Position numbers and translations under genes: made by a program. From Propionibacterium sp. (lineage in GTDB: Bacteria > Actinomycetota > Actinomycetes > Propionibacteriales > Propionibacteriaceae), in assembly GCA_012837465.1 (NCBI GenBank), contig DURG01000320.1, positions 1 to 10,736 on the forward strand: a stretch of 10,736 nucleotides of DNA. Direction: 5' to 3'. Below, one piece after another: positions 4,469 through 10,736 of the stretch. Each line of letters starts with the position of its first letter. Within the stretch, counting starts at the first letter, position 1. The notes below the pieces were generated by a model. It had not been told where the DNA came from. It did no database searches and saw only the letters and a list, made by a program, of their open reading frames with translations.

Positions 4469-5971
4469 ATGCGCCGTAGCAGCCTGTCGGTGGCCGTCAT
4501 CATGGCCCTCGTCGCCTCGGTACTGCTGAGTGCCTGCACCCGTCCCGAGCCCACCCAGTCCAACGACGCGCCGCTCAACATCGGCGTGACCACGCGGCCG
4601 GATGGGCTCGACCCCATCACCGTCGCAGGGGCCGGCACCCCCTTCGTGCTCCTGTACAACATCTACGAGACCCTGGTGAAGGTCGATTCCGACGCCAACA
4701 TCAAGCCGCTGCTGGCCACCGAATGGGACGTGTCCGACGACAACCTCGTCTACACCTTCTCCCTGGAGGAAGGTGCCAAGTTCGCCTCCGGCGCCCCGCT
4801 GAACGCGGAGGCCGTGGTGGCCAGCTTCGAACGTGCCCGCAGCGAATCGGCCACGGCCCAGATCCGCGACAAGTGGGGCCCGGTCGACACCATCGAGGCC
4901 GACGGCGAGCATACCGTCGTGATCACCCTGAACCGCCCGTCGCACGCGTGGCTCTATGACCTGAGTGGCCCGATGGGCATCATCGCGGATCCCGCCGGCT
5001 TCGCCGACATCAACACCACCCCGGTGGGCTCCGGGCCCTACGTGTTCGAGGAGTGGGATGAGGGCTCCTACATCCAGCTCAAGGCCAACAGGGCCTACTG
5101 GGGCACTCCCGGCCGCTTCACCGATGTGTTCTTCCGCTACTACTCGGACCCCAACGCGATGAACGCCGCGATGCTCTCCGGCCAGCTCGACATCATCTCC
5201 AACCTCACCGTGCCCCAGTCCATCGAGCAGTTCCAGGACGAGAGCCGCTACACCATCCACGAGGGCACCACCACCGGCGAGGTGGTGCTCGGCTACAACC
5301 ACAGCTCCGAGAAGCTGCAGGACGTGAAGGTCCGCCAGGCGATCAGCCACGCCATCGACCGCCAGGCGCTGGTCAACGCGGTGTGGGCCGGCAAAGGACC
5401 GCTGATCGGCACCCACGTGCCGCCCACCGATCCCTGGTACGAGGACCTGTCCGAGCACTATTCCTTCGACCCCGACAAGGCCCGCGAACTCCTGAAGGAG
5501 GCTGGGCACGAATCCGGCCTCACCCTCGACCTGCGTGTGCCCGTGCTGCCGTACGCGCCGCCGTCGGCCCGCTTCATCTCCGAGCAGCTCAAGGACGTCG
5601 GCATCACCGCCAACGTCGAGGAACTCGAGTGGGGCCGGTGGCTGGAGCAGGTCTACGGCAACCATGACTACGACATGACTATCGTGGCCCACGTCGAACC
5701 CCGGGACATGACGGCATATGCGTTCGAGGGCAACTACTGGGCCTACGACAACCCGGCATACAACGCGCTCCTCGAGGAGGCCGACATCGCTGCCACCGAG
5801 GAGGAGCAGATCGCCACGCTCAAGGAGGCGGGCCGCATGCTCGCCGACGACGCAGCCGGCAACTGGTTGTTCCTGCTACCCAGCATCATCATCACCACCC
5901 CGGACATCTCGGGCGTGCAGGTCAACCAGATCTCGCTGTCGTTCGACCTGACGATGCTGGCCAGGGGCTGA
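4469..5971 (+). CDS. Family 5 substrate-binding lipoprotein of the ABC importer
   Basis: The 500-residue protein is an SBP_bac_5 (peptide/nickel/oligosaccharide) binding protein, tethered outside the membrane. The signal peptide ends in the lipobox LLSAC, so Cys23 is the lipidated first residue. Family landmarks are the start of the mature domain (LNIGVTTRPDGLDPI), EWDVSDDNLVYTFSLEEGAKFASGAPLNAEAV with its neighbouring VVASFERA, the TTPVGSGPYVFEEWDEG block and the DVKVRQAISHAIDRQALV block. Length is normal for the family (about 500-540). ATG 4469 is chosen because GAAGGA (4456-4461) lies 7 bases upstream and the signal peptide starts there; the frame is open further 5' but without a signal reason. 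It is the first gene of the importer operon and defines its specificity. Peptides, metal chelates and cello-type oligosaccharides are all known ligands of this family. Confidence 0.93.
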   Translation: MRRSSLSVAVIMALVASVLLSACTRPEPTQSNDAPLNIGVTTRPDGLDPITVAGAGTPFVLLYNIYETLVKVDSDANIKPLLATEWDVSDDNLVYTFSLEEGAKFASGAPLNAEAVVASFERARSESATAQIRDKWGPVDTIEADGEHTVVITLNRPSHAWLYDLSGPMGIIADPAGFADINTTPVGSGPYVFEEWDEGSYIQLKANRAYWGTPGRFTDVFFRYYSDPNAMNAAMLSGQLDIISNLTVPQSIEQFQDESRYTIHEGTTTGEVVLGYNHSSEKLQDVKVRQAISHAIDRQALVNAVWAGKGPLIGTHVPPTDPWYEDLSEHYSFDPDKARELLKEAGHESGLTLDLRVPVLPYAPPSARFISEQLKDVGITANVEELEWGRWLEQVYGNHDYDMTIVAHVEPRDMTAYAFEGNYWAYDNPAYNALLEEADIAATEEEQIATLKEAGRMLADDAAGNWLFLLPSIIITTPDISGVQVNQISLSFDLTMLARG

Positions 5972-5977
5972 TCCCAC

Positions 5978-6937
5978 GTGGTCCTGCGGCGGGTGCTGGT
6001 GCGGGCAGCCTGGCTGCTCGCCAGCCTGCTGCTGGCCTCCTTCCTGATCTTCGCGGTGGCCAACGCGCTGCCCGGCGACATGGCGCAGATCCTGCTCGGC
6101 ACCAATGCTGCGCCGGGGGAGGCCGAGGCCTTGCGCGAACGGCTGGGGCTCAACCGGCCGTTCCTCGTGCGGTACCTCGAGTGGCTGGGCGGCGTGCTGC
6201 AGCTGGATTTCGGCAACTCCTACATCGGCAACCGGCCCATCGGGCCGCTGATCGCCGCGCGGCTCGAAGTGACGCTGTCATTGACCATCCTGGGCATGCT
6301 CCTGGCTGTGCTGGTGGCCCTGCCCATCGGGGCCTACGCGGCGGCCCGACGGCGGCACCTGGACGGCGCGGCCGTCTCGGCCCTCTCCCAGGTGGGGCTC
6401 GCCATCCCAGCGTTCTGGGCCGGCATCTGGCTGGTGATCATCTTCGCGGTCCAACTGCGCTGGCTGCCGGCCAGTGGCTACGTCTCGTACTGGGATTCGA
6501 TCGGCCAGTGGCTCCTGCACCTCATCCTGCCCGTGATCTCGCTCGCGCTGGTGCAGGGTAGCGTGATCTCGCGCTACGTGCGCTCCTCGGTGATCGAGGT
6601 CATGCAGGAAGACTACTTCCGCACCGCGCGTGCCGTCGGCTGGTCCAAGACGCGCGCCCTAGTGCGCCACGGCCTGCGCAACATCGCGATCTCGCTACTG
6701 ACCGTCATCGGCCTGCAACTGGCCACGTTGCTGGTGGGCGCCATCATCATCGAACAGGTCTTCGCGCTCAACGGCCTCGGTTCCACCCTGCTGCGGGCCG
6801 TCTCCGGCCGCGACCTCGGCGTCGTGCAGGCCATCGTGCTGTTGCTGGTGTGGAGCGTACTGATCATCAACTTCCTGGTGGACGTGGCCTACCAGATCAT
6901 CGACCCCCGGCTCCGACGGGCGGCCGAGGCCCGATGA
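5978..6937 (+). CDS. ABC importer permease, DppB/OppB/NikB type
   Basis: The 319-residue inner-membrane protein has the DppB-type layout. An N-terminal membrane helix (about 10-30) is followed by an extracytoplasmic segment containing LGLNRPFLVRYLEWLGGVLQLDFGNSY (56-82). Further helices lie at about 99-121, 136-160, 177-200, 237-262 and 282-304. The cytoplasmic EAA loop that docks on the ATPase is at 213-236 (YFRTARAVGWSKTRALVRHGLRN). The GTG start lies 6 bases after the lipoprotein stop, with AGGGG 10 bases upstream. The end overlaps the next permease start (ATGA), so the two halves of the pore are made together. Confidence 0.93.
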   Translation: MVLRRVLVRAAWLLASLLLASFLIFAVANALPGDMAQILLGTNAAPGEAEALRERLGLNRPFLVRYLEWLGGVLQLDFGNSYIGNRPIGPLIAARLEVTLSLTILGMLLAVLVALPIGAYAAARRRHLDGAAVSALSQVGLAIPAFWAGIWLVIIFAVQLRWLPASGYVSYWDSIGQWLLHLILPVISLALVQGSVISRYVRSSVIEVMQEDYFRTARAVGWSKTRALVRHGLRNIAISLLTVIGLQLATLLVGAIIIEQVFALNGLGSTLLRAVSGRDLGVVQAIVLLLVWSVLIINFLVDVAYQIIDPRLRRAAEAR

Positions 6938-7743
6938 AGCGCGCCACGTTGTACCTGGGCCTGAGCCTCATCGGGCTGGTCGTCCTGCTCGCCGTGGTGG
7001 GCATCTTCTGGACCCCTTACAGCCCCACGGCGATGGTGGGCCCGCGGCTGGCCCGGCCCGGTTGGCCCCACCTGCTGGGCACCGACGGGTTCGGCGCCGA
7101 CATCTTCTCCCGCATCATCAACGGCGCCAAGATCGTGCTGCTGGTGGGCATCGTGTCGGTCTCCGGGGCCGCGCTGGTGGGTGTGCCCACCGGCATCTTC
7201 GCCGGCATGAAGCGCGGCTGGGCCGGCGAGATCCCCGCACGGCTGGCCGACATCCTCTACGGCTTCCCGGCCCTGCTGCTGGCCATCTTGTTCGCCGCCG
7301 CACTGGGCGGTTCCACGTGGACGGCGATGCTGGCGATCTCCATCTCCACCGTCCCAGCGTTCGTGCGCATCGCGCGCGCCGCCACCTTGCAGGTGATGTC
7401 CCAGGGCTACGTCGAGGCGGCGCGGCTGAGCGGCACGCCCAGCCCGTCGGTGGCTGTGCGGCACGTGCTGCCCAACATCGCCCCCGTGCTGGGTGTGCAG
7501 GCCTCCGTGAGCTTCGGCATCGCGATCCTCGCTGAGGCCGGCCTGTCCTACCTCGGCCTCGGCTCCCGGGCGTCTGAGCCCACGTGGGGCCGCATGCTGC
7601 GCGAAGCGCAGGACTACATCTTCAGCGAACCCATCCAGGCGCTGTGGCCGGGCCTGGCCATCGCGGTCGCCACCATGGGCTTCAACCTGCTCGGCGACGG
7701 CCTGCGCGACCTCCTCGACCCCCGGCTGAGGGAGTTGCGATGA
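6934..7743 (+). CDS. ABC importer permease, DppC/OppC/NikC type
   Basis: The 269-residue partner permease starts with a membrane helix (about 6-26), followed by the family signature HLLGTDGFGADIFSRIINGAKI (46-67). The EAA loop is at 159-181 (YVEAARLSGTPSPSVAVRHVLPN) and EPTWGRMLREAQ at 215-226. It ends with the typical LGDGLRDLLDPRLREL. ATG 6934 overlaps the previous stop by ATGA; an open frame continues upstream but has no family similarity. Length matches NikC (about 277) and is somewhat below most DppC proteins (about 300). Confidence 0.93.
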   Translation: MKRATLYLGLSLIGLVVLLAVVGIFWTPYSPTAMVGPRLARPGWPHLLGTDGFGADIFSRIINGAKIVLLVGIVSVSGAALVGVPTGIFAGMKRGWAGEIPARLADILYGFPALLLAILFAAALGGSTWTAMLAISISTVPAFVRIARAATLQVMSQGYVEAARLSGTPSPSVAVRHVLPNIAPVLGVQASVSFGIAILAEAGLSYLGLGSRASEPTWGRMLREAQDYIFSEPIQALWPGLAIAVATMGFNLLGDGLRDLLDPRLRELR

Positions 7744-8573
7744 GTGATCCCGTCCTGCAGGTCCGGGACCTGACGATCACGTTCGGCCGCCGCCAGCAGA
7801 AGGCCGTCGACTCGATCTCCTTCGACGTCGGCGCCGACGAGCGCCTCGGCATCATCGGCCAGTCCGGCTCCGGCAAGTCCGTCACCGCGCTGGCGATCAT
7901 GGGCCTCCTCCCGGACCATGCACGTGTCACCGGCTCCATCAGGTTCGACGGCCGGGAACTCGTCGGGCTCCCCGAGCGCGAGTACCGGCAACTGCGCGGC
8001 GACGACATCGCGATGATCTTCCAGGAGCCCATGACCGCGCTGGACCCCACCATGAAGGTGGGCCGCCAGATCGGCGAGGTGGTGGCGCTGCACCACGCCG
8101 ATCAGCGCGGCGGGATCCGCGACGACGTGCTCACCTGGTTGGAGCGGGTCGGCATCGTCGAACCCGCACGGATCGCCGATTCCTTCCCGCACGAACTTTC
8201 CGGCGGCCAACGGCAGAGGGCCCTGATCGCCATGGCGTTGGCCAACCACCCAGGGCTGGTGCTCTGCGACGAGCCAACCACCGCGCTCGACGTGTTGGTG
8301 CAGCGCCAGATCCTCGCACTGCTGGACGAGCAACTCGAGGGCCACTCCGCGATCTTCGTCTCGCACGACCTGGCCGTCGTGCGGCAGGTCTGCCGCCGCG
8401 TGGCCGTCATGCTCGAGGGCCGCATCGTCGAGGAGGGGCCGATCGACCAGATCATCGCCGAGCCCCAACACCCCTACACGCAAGGCCTCATCGCCTCTGC
8501 GCGCATCGACAGGGTGCAGCCCGGCGAACGGTTGCCCTCGGTGGCTGATTTCTACCGGGCGGGGGACGCATGA
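7740..8573 (+). CDS. ABC importer ATPase, DppD/OppD/NikD type
   Basis: The 277-residue ATPase energises the permease pair from the cytoplasm. All motifs are intact: Walker A GQSGSGKS (40-47), Q-loop FQEP (Gln95), signature LSGGQ (153-157), Walker B LVLCDE (173-178), D-loop TALD and the switch His209 in FVSHDL. QHPYTQGLIAS (243-253) marks the peptide/nickel subfamily. It ends soon after, without the roughly 50-residue C-terminal extension, often with cysteines, found in many DppD and OppD proteins. ATG 7740 overlaps the previous gene by ATGA, and its own end overlaps the next start in the same way. Confidence 0.94.
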   Translation: MSDPVLQVRDLTITFGRRQQKAVDSISFDVGADERLGIIGQSGSGKSVTALAIMGLLPDHARVTGSIRFDGRELVGLPEREYRQLRGDDIAMIFQEPMTALDPTMKVGRQIGEVVALHHADQRGGIRDDVLTWLERVGIVEPARIADSFPHELSGGQRQRALIAMALANHPGLVLCDEPTTALDVLVQRQILALLDEQLEGHSAIFVSHDLAVVRQVCRRVAVMLEGRIVEEGPIDQIIAEPQHPYTQGLIASARIDRVQPGERLPSVADFYRAGDA

Positions 8574-9343
8574 GCATCGTGGAACTGCGCGGCGCGGAGG
8601 TCACCTACCGGCGGGCCGGCCAGCCCTTCGTCGCACTGCACCCCACCGACGTGGTGATCGAGCCGGGCGAACGCGTCGGCGTCGTCGGTGGCTCGGGTTC
8701 GGGCAAGACGACCATGGCCAGGCTGATGCTGGGCCTCGTGCCGCCGTCGCAGGGTGACGCATTGTTCGACGACCGCTCCATCGTGGGGCTGCCGGAACGC
8801 CAACGTGGCTGGCTGCGGGCGCGTGCCTCGATGGTGTTCCAGGATCCGAACTCGTCGTTGAACCCCCGCATGAAACTGCGCGACATCGTCGGTGAACCCC
8901 TGCGTTCCCCCGTGCTGCGCAACCGTGGCGACGTGCCGGAGCCCACCCCTGAGGTGTTGGCGGGCGCGCTCGAGGGCGTGGGCCTCACCGCCGAGATGCT
9001 GGATCGCTACCCCCACCAACTCTCCGGGGGGCAACGGCAACGCGTGGCGATCGCGAGGGCCTTGATCTCGGATCCGGCGTTCCTGGTCGCCGATGAGCCC
9101 GTCTCGGCCCTCGACGTCTCGGTGCGCGCCCAAGTGCTGAACCTGCTCACCGACGAGGTCAACGAGCGCTCGCTGGCGCTGGTGCTGGTCTCCCACGACC
9201 TCGCGATCGTGCGGCACCTGTGCGAGCGCGTACTCGTGGTCGAGCGGGGCCACATCGTCGAGCAGGGGGCGGTGGCAGACGTGCTCGACAACCCGCAGCA
9301 CCCCTACACGCAGGCGCTGGTGGATGCCACGCTGAGCCTCTGA
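8570..9343 (+). CDS. ABC importer ATPase, DppF/OppF/NikE type
   Basis: The 257-residue second ATPase forms the heterodimer with the preceding one. Walker A is GGSGSGKT (40-47), Q-loop FQDP (Gln91) followed by NSSLNPRM, signature LSGGQ (151-155), Walker B FLVADE (171-176), and switch His209 in LVSHDL. The tail is NPQHPYTQALVDATLSL and stops there, close to NikE (about 268) and well short of typical DppF/OppF (about 320-340). The start overlaps the previous stop by ATGA. It is the last gene of the importer unit; no clear terminator is seen in the 52 bases before serA. Confidence 0.94.
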   Translation: MSIVELRGAEVTYRRAGQPFVALHPTDVVIEPGERVGVVGGSGSGKTTMARLMLGLVPPSQGDALFDDRSIVGLPERQRGWLRARASMVFQDPNSSLNPRMKLRDIVGEPLRSPVLRNRGDVPEPTPEVLAGALEGVGLTAEMLDRYPHQLSGGQRQRVAIARALISDPAFLVADEPVSALDVSVRAQVLNLLTDEVNERSLALVLVSHDLAIVRHLCERVLVVERGHIVEQGAVADVLDNPQHPYTQALVDATLSL

Positions 9344-9381
9344 CCGGTTGGACGCGGTCGTGCGTCTTCGCGGAGGGCGCG

Positions 9382-9398
9382 TAGAGTGTCCCATCGTG
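9382..9398 (+). promoter_or_regulatory. Leaderless promoter of serA
   Basis: TAGAGT at 9382-9387 fits the actinobacterial -10 pattern TAnnnT and lies 8 bases before the GTG start at 9396. That places the transcription start at or next to the first codon. No ribosome site is visible at normal spacing, and no -35 at 16-18 bases is convincing. This suggests serA is expressed independently of the importer operon. Confidence 0.5.
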
Positions 9399-10586
9399 AA
9401 GGCACTCCTCCTAGAGAACATCCATGCAGATGCCGTGAAGGCCCTCGAAGCCAAGGGCTTTGAGGTCGAGTCCCGTGCTGGCGCCCTCGCCGAACGCGAC
9501 CTGATCTCGGCACTCGACGGCGTCGACTTCCTCGGCATCCGGTCTCGCACCCACGTCACCCGCAACGTGCTGGAATCCGCGCCGCAACTGCAGTCCGTGG
9601 GCGCCTTCTGCATCGGCACCAACCAGATCGACCTCGAGGCCGCCACCGAGCTCGGCGTCGCCGTGTTCAACGCCCCCTACTCGAACACTCGCTCCGTCGT
9701 GGAACTTGCCGTCGCCGAGATCATCGCCATGGCCCGCAAGCTGACCGACCGCAACCGTGACATGCACCGCGGTGTCTGGGACAAGTCCGCCGTCGGCTCG
9801 CACGAGGTGCGCGGCCGCACGCTCGGCATCGTCGGCTACGGCAACATCGGGTCGCAGCTGTCCATCGTCGCCGAGGCGCTCGGCATGCGCGTGCTGTTCT
9901 ACGACATCGCCGACCGCCTGGCGCTCGGCAACGCCACCCGCGTCGACACGCTCGACGAACTCCTAGAGCGGGCCGAGACCATCTCGCTGCACGTCGACGG
10001 CCGCCCCGAGAACGAGAACCTGTTCAGCCACGCCGAGTTCGCCAAGATGCGCCCCCGCTCGCTGTTCCTCAACCTGTGCCGGGGCCCCGTCGTCGACCTC
10101 GACGCGCTGCACGAACACCTCACCTCCGGCCACATCGCGGGCGCCGCCATCGACGTGTTCCCGACGGAGCCCAAGAGCAAGGACGAGCCGTTCGTCTCCA
10201 AGCTCCAGGGCCTCAGCAACGTCATCCTCACCCCGCACGTCGGGGGCTCCACGCAGGAGGCGCAGGTCGACATCGGCCGCTACGTCGCCGGCAAGATGAG
10301 CGATTACCACACCAGCGGTTCCACCTCGATGAGCGTGAACCTGCCGGAGGTGGCCGCCGGGCCCATCCGCGAGAGCCGGATCGTGCACCTGCACCACAAC
10401 GTGCCTGGCGTGATGGCACGCCTGAACTCGCTGCTCGCCAAGCACGAGATGAACATCATGTCGCAGACGCTGTCCACCAAGGGCGGGCTGGGCTACGCGA
10501 TCACCGACATCGCCACCAAGGACGTCAACGGCCTGCTCGCCGAGCTCCAGGCGCTCGACGAGACGCTGCGCGTGCGGGTGCTGTAG
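9396..10586 (+). CDS. serA: D-3-phosphoglycerate dehydrogenase with ACT domain
   Basis: The 396-residue enzyme oxidises 3-phosphoglycerate to 3-phosphohydroxypyruvate with NAD, the first step of serine synthesis. It is the short, E. coli-like type (about 410 residues), without the extra domain of mycobacterial SerA. Visible are the substrate-side block SVGAFCIGTNQID (67-79), the nucleotide loop GYGNIG (147-152) with Asp170 after it, and the catalytic trio Arg229 (NLCRGPVVD), Glu258 (FPTEP) and His281 (TPHVGGST). The ACT domain (about 327-396) keeps the HLHHN and MNIMSQ elements that bind serine in E. coli SerA, so serine feedback is expected. GTG 9396 is chosen because homology begins at its second residue and a -10 box fits a leaderless start; the frame is open back to 9348. 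Cys228-Arg229-Gly230-Pro231 differs slightly from the common SRGT/SRGK. Confidence 0.93.
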   Translation: MKALLLENIHADAVKALEAKGFEVESRAGALAERDLISALDGVDFLGIRSRTHVTRNVLESAPQLQSVGAFCIGTNQIDLEAATELGVAVFNAPYSNTRSVVELAVAEIIAMARKLTDRNRDMHRGVWDKSAVGSHEVRGRTLGIVGYGNIGSQLSIVAEALGMRVLFYDIADRLALGNATRVDTLDELLERAETISLHVDGRPENENLFSHAEFAKMRPRSLFLNLCRGPVVDLDALHEHLTSGHIAGAAIDVFPTEPKSKDEPFVSKLQGLSNVILTPHVGGSTQEAQVDIGRYVAGKMSDYHTSGSTSMSVNLPEVAAGPIRESRIVHLHHNVPGVMARLNSLLAKHEMNIMSQTLSTKGGLGYAITDIATKDVNGLLAELQALDETLRVRVL

Positions 10587-10667
10587 CTGGTCCCTGAGCG
10601 TGGCCCGCGACGAAGGAGCCGGCCACGACGAAGGGCAGCCGCAGCCGTATCGACACCTCAGCCACCG
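10587..10667 (+). repeat. Structured interspersed repeat, copy B
   Basis: This copy has the same order of blocks as copy A: CTGGTCCCTGAG, then a hairpin (CGTGGCC at 10599-10605, GGCCACG at 10621-10627, 15-nt loop), then ACGAAGGGC, CCGCAGCCG, ATCGACACCTCAGCCACCG. The stem and loop sequences differ from copy A but the stem is fully paired. It begins directly after the serA stop codon and could help end the serA transcript, although no T-run follows. Confidence 0.75.
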
Positions 10668-10736
10668 TGGTCAATGTGCCAGATCCGCTGCGTGCGCCCT
10701 TCGTCGTTCGCTGGCTCGCAAGCTCGCAGGCGAACG
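10668..10736 (-). repeat. Structured interspersed repeat, copy C (inverted, cut by window end)
   Basis: Read on the minus strand this matches copy A closely. The hairpin has arms CGTTCGC and GCGAACG (10730-10736 and 10705-10711 on the plus strand) with an 18-nt loop identical to that of copy A. ACGAAGGGC and CGCAGCGGATC follow. It faces copy B, the two meeting at CCACCGTGG, so together they form one imperfect inverted repeat. The TGGTCCCTGAG end lies beyond the window. Confidence 0.7.

Noticed and set aside
4442..5692. Long minus-strand open frame (416 codons) opposite the binding-protein gene
   Set aside because: The Val/Gly/His-rich translation without motifs, lying across an unmistakable family 5 binding protein, marks it as a GC-bias shadow.
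9348..9395. Earlier serA start at 9348
   Set aside because: The extra 16 residues lack family similarity, and the -10 box of the likely leaderless promoter falls inside them.
10599..10627. Classical intrinsic terminator after serA
   Set aside because: The 7-bp stem has a 15-nt loop and no T-run follows; it is better described as part of the interspersed repeat.

Overview
The window is high-GC DNA with strong third-position GC bias, frequent GTG starts and apparently leaderless promoters. This points to an actinomycete. The initiator tRNA with a C1/U72 end and an LmeA-like (DUF2993) exported protein agree. A Propionibacteriales-type host is possible, but the sequence alone does not fix the genus.

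Layout: (1) 1-95 is a structured interspersed repeat that ends in the 3' end of a minus-strand membrane-anchored alpha/beta hydrolase (85-984). (2) 1022-1726 is a vapBC toxin-antitoxin pair with an inverted-repeat operator and a likely leaderless promoter. (3) 1723-1889 is an initiator tRNA-fMet unit with its own promoter and a strong intrinsic terminator. The tRNA -35 box overlaps the vapC stop codon. (4) 1796-2458 is a degraded accessory patch on the minus strand: an intact IS3-type orfA, and an orfB that breaks off after about 13 codons and runs in frame into the HTH half of an XRE-like regulator. That chimeric frame ends antisense to the tRNA. (5) 2494-3186 is a DUF2993/LmeA-like secreted protein. 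(6) 3283-4281 is a LacI-family regulator, followed by a short duplicated hairpin repeat. (7) 4415-9343 is a five-gene ABC importer of the peptide/nickel class (family 5 lipoprotein, two permeases, two ATPases). It has a LacI-type operator on its promoter and ATGA overlaps between four consecutive genes. (8) 9396-10586 is serA, apparently from its own leaderless promoter. (9) 10587-10736 holds two more copies of the repeat seen at the left edge, facing each other.

The clearest functional unit is regulator plus importer. The LacI protein probably represses the importer through the operator at 4415-4428. The genetics suggest a small-molecule inducer, perhaps a sugar, but the transported substrate cannot be read from the sequence. 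The ATPases are short and lack the C-terminal extension of the large Dpp/Opp type, so protein sizes resemble NikABCDE more than DppABCDF.

The most unusual signals are: the repeat family at both window edges, whose 7-bp stem differs in sequence between three copies yet stays fully complementary; the placement of a VapC toxin directly upstream of an initiator tRNA; and the IS3-orfB/XRE/tRNA-antisense chimeric reading frame.
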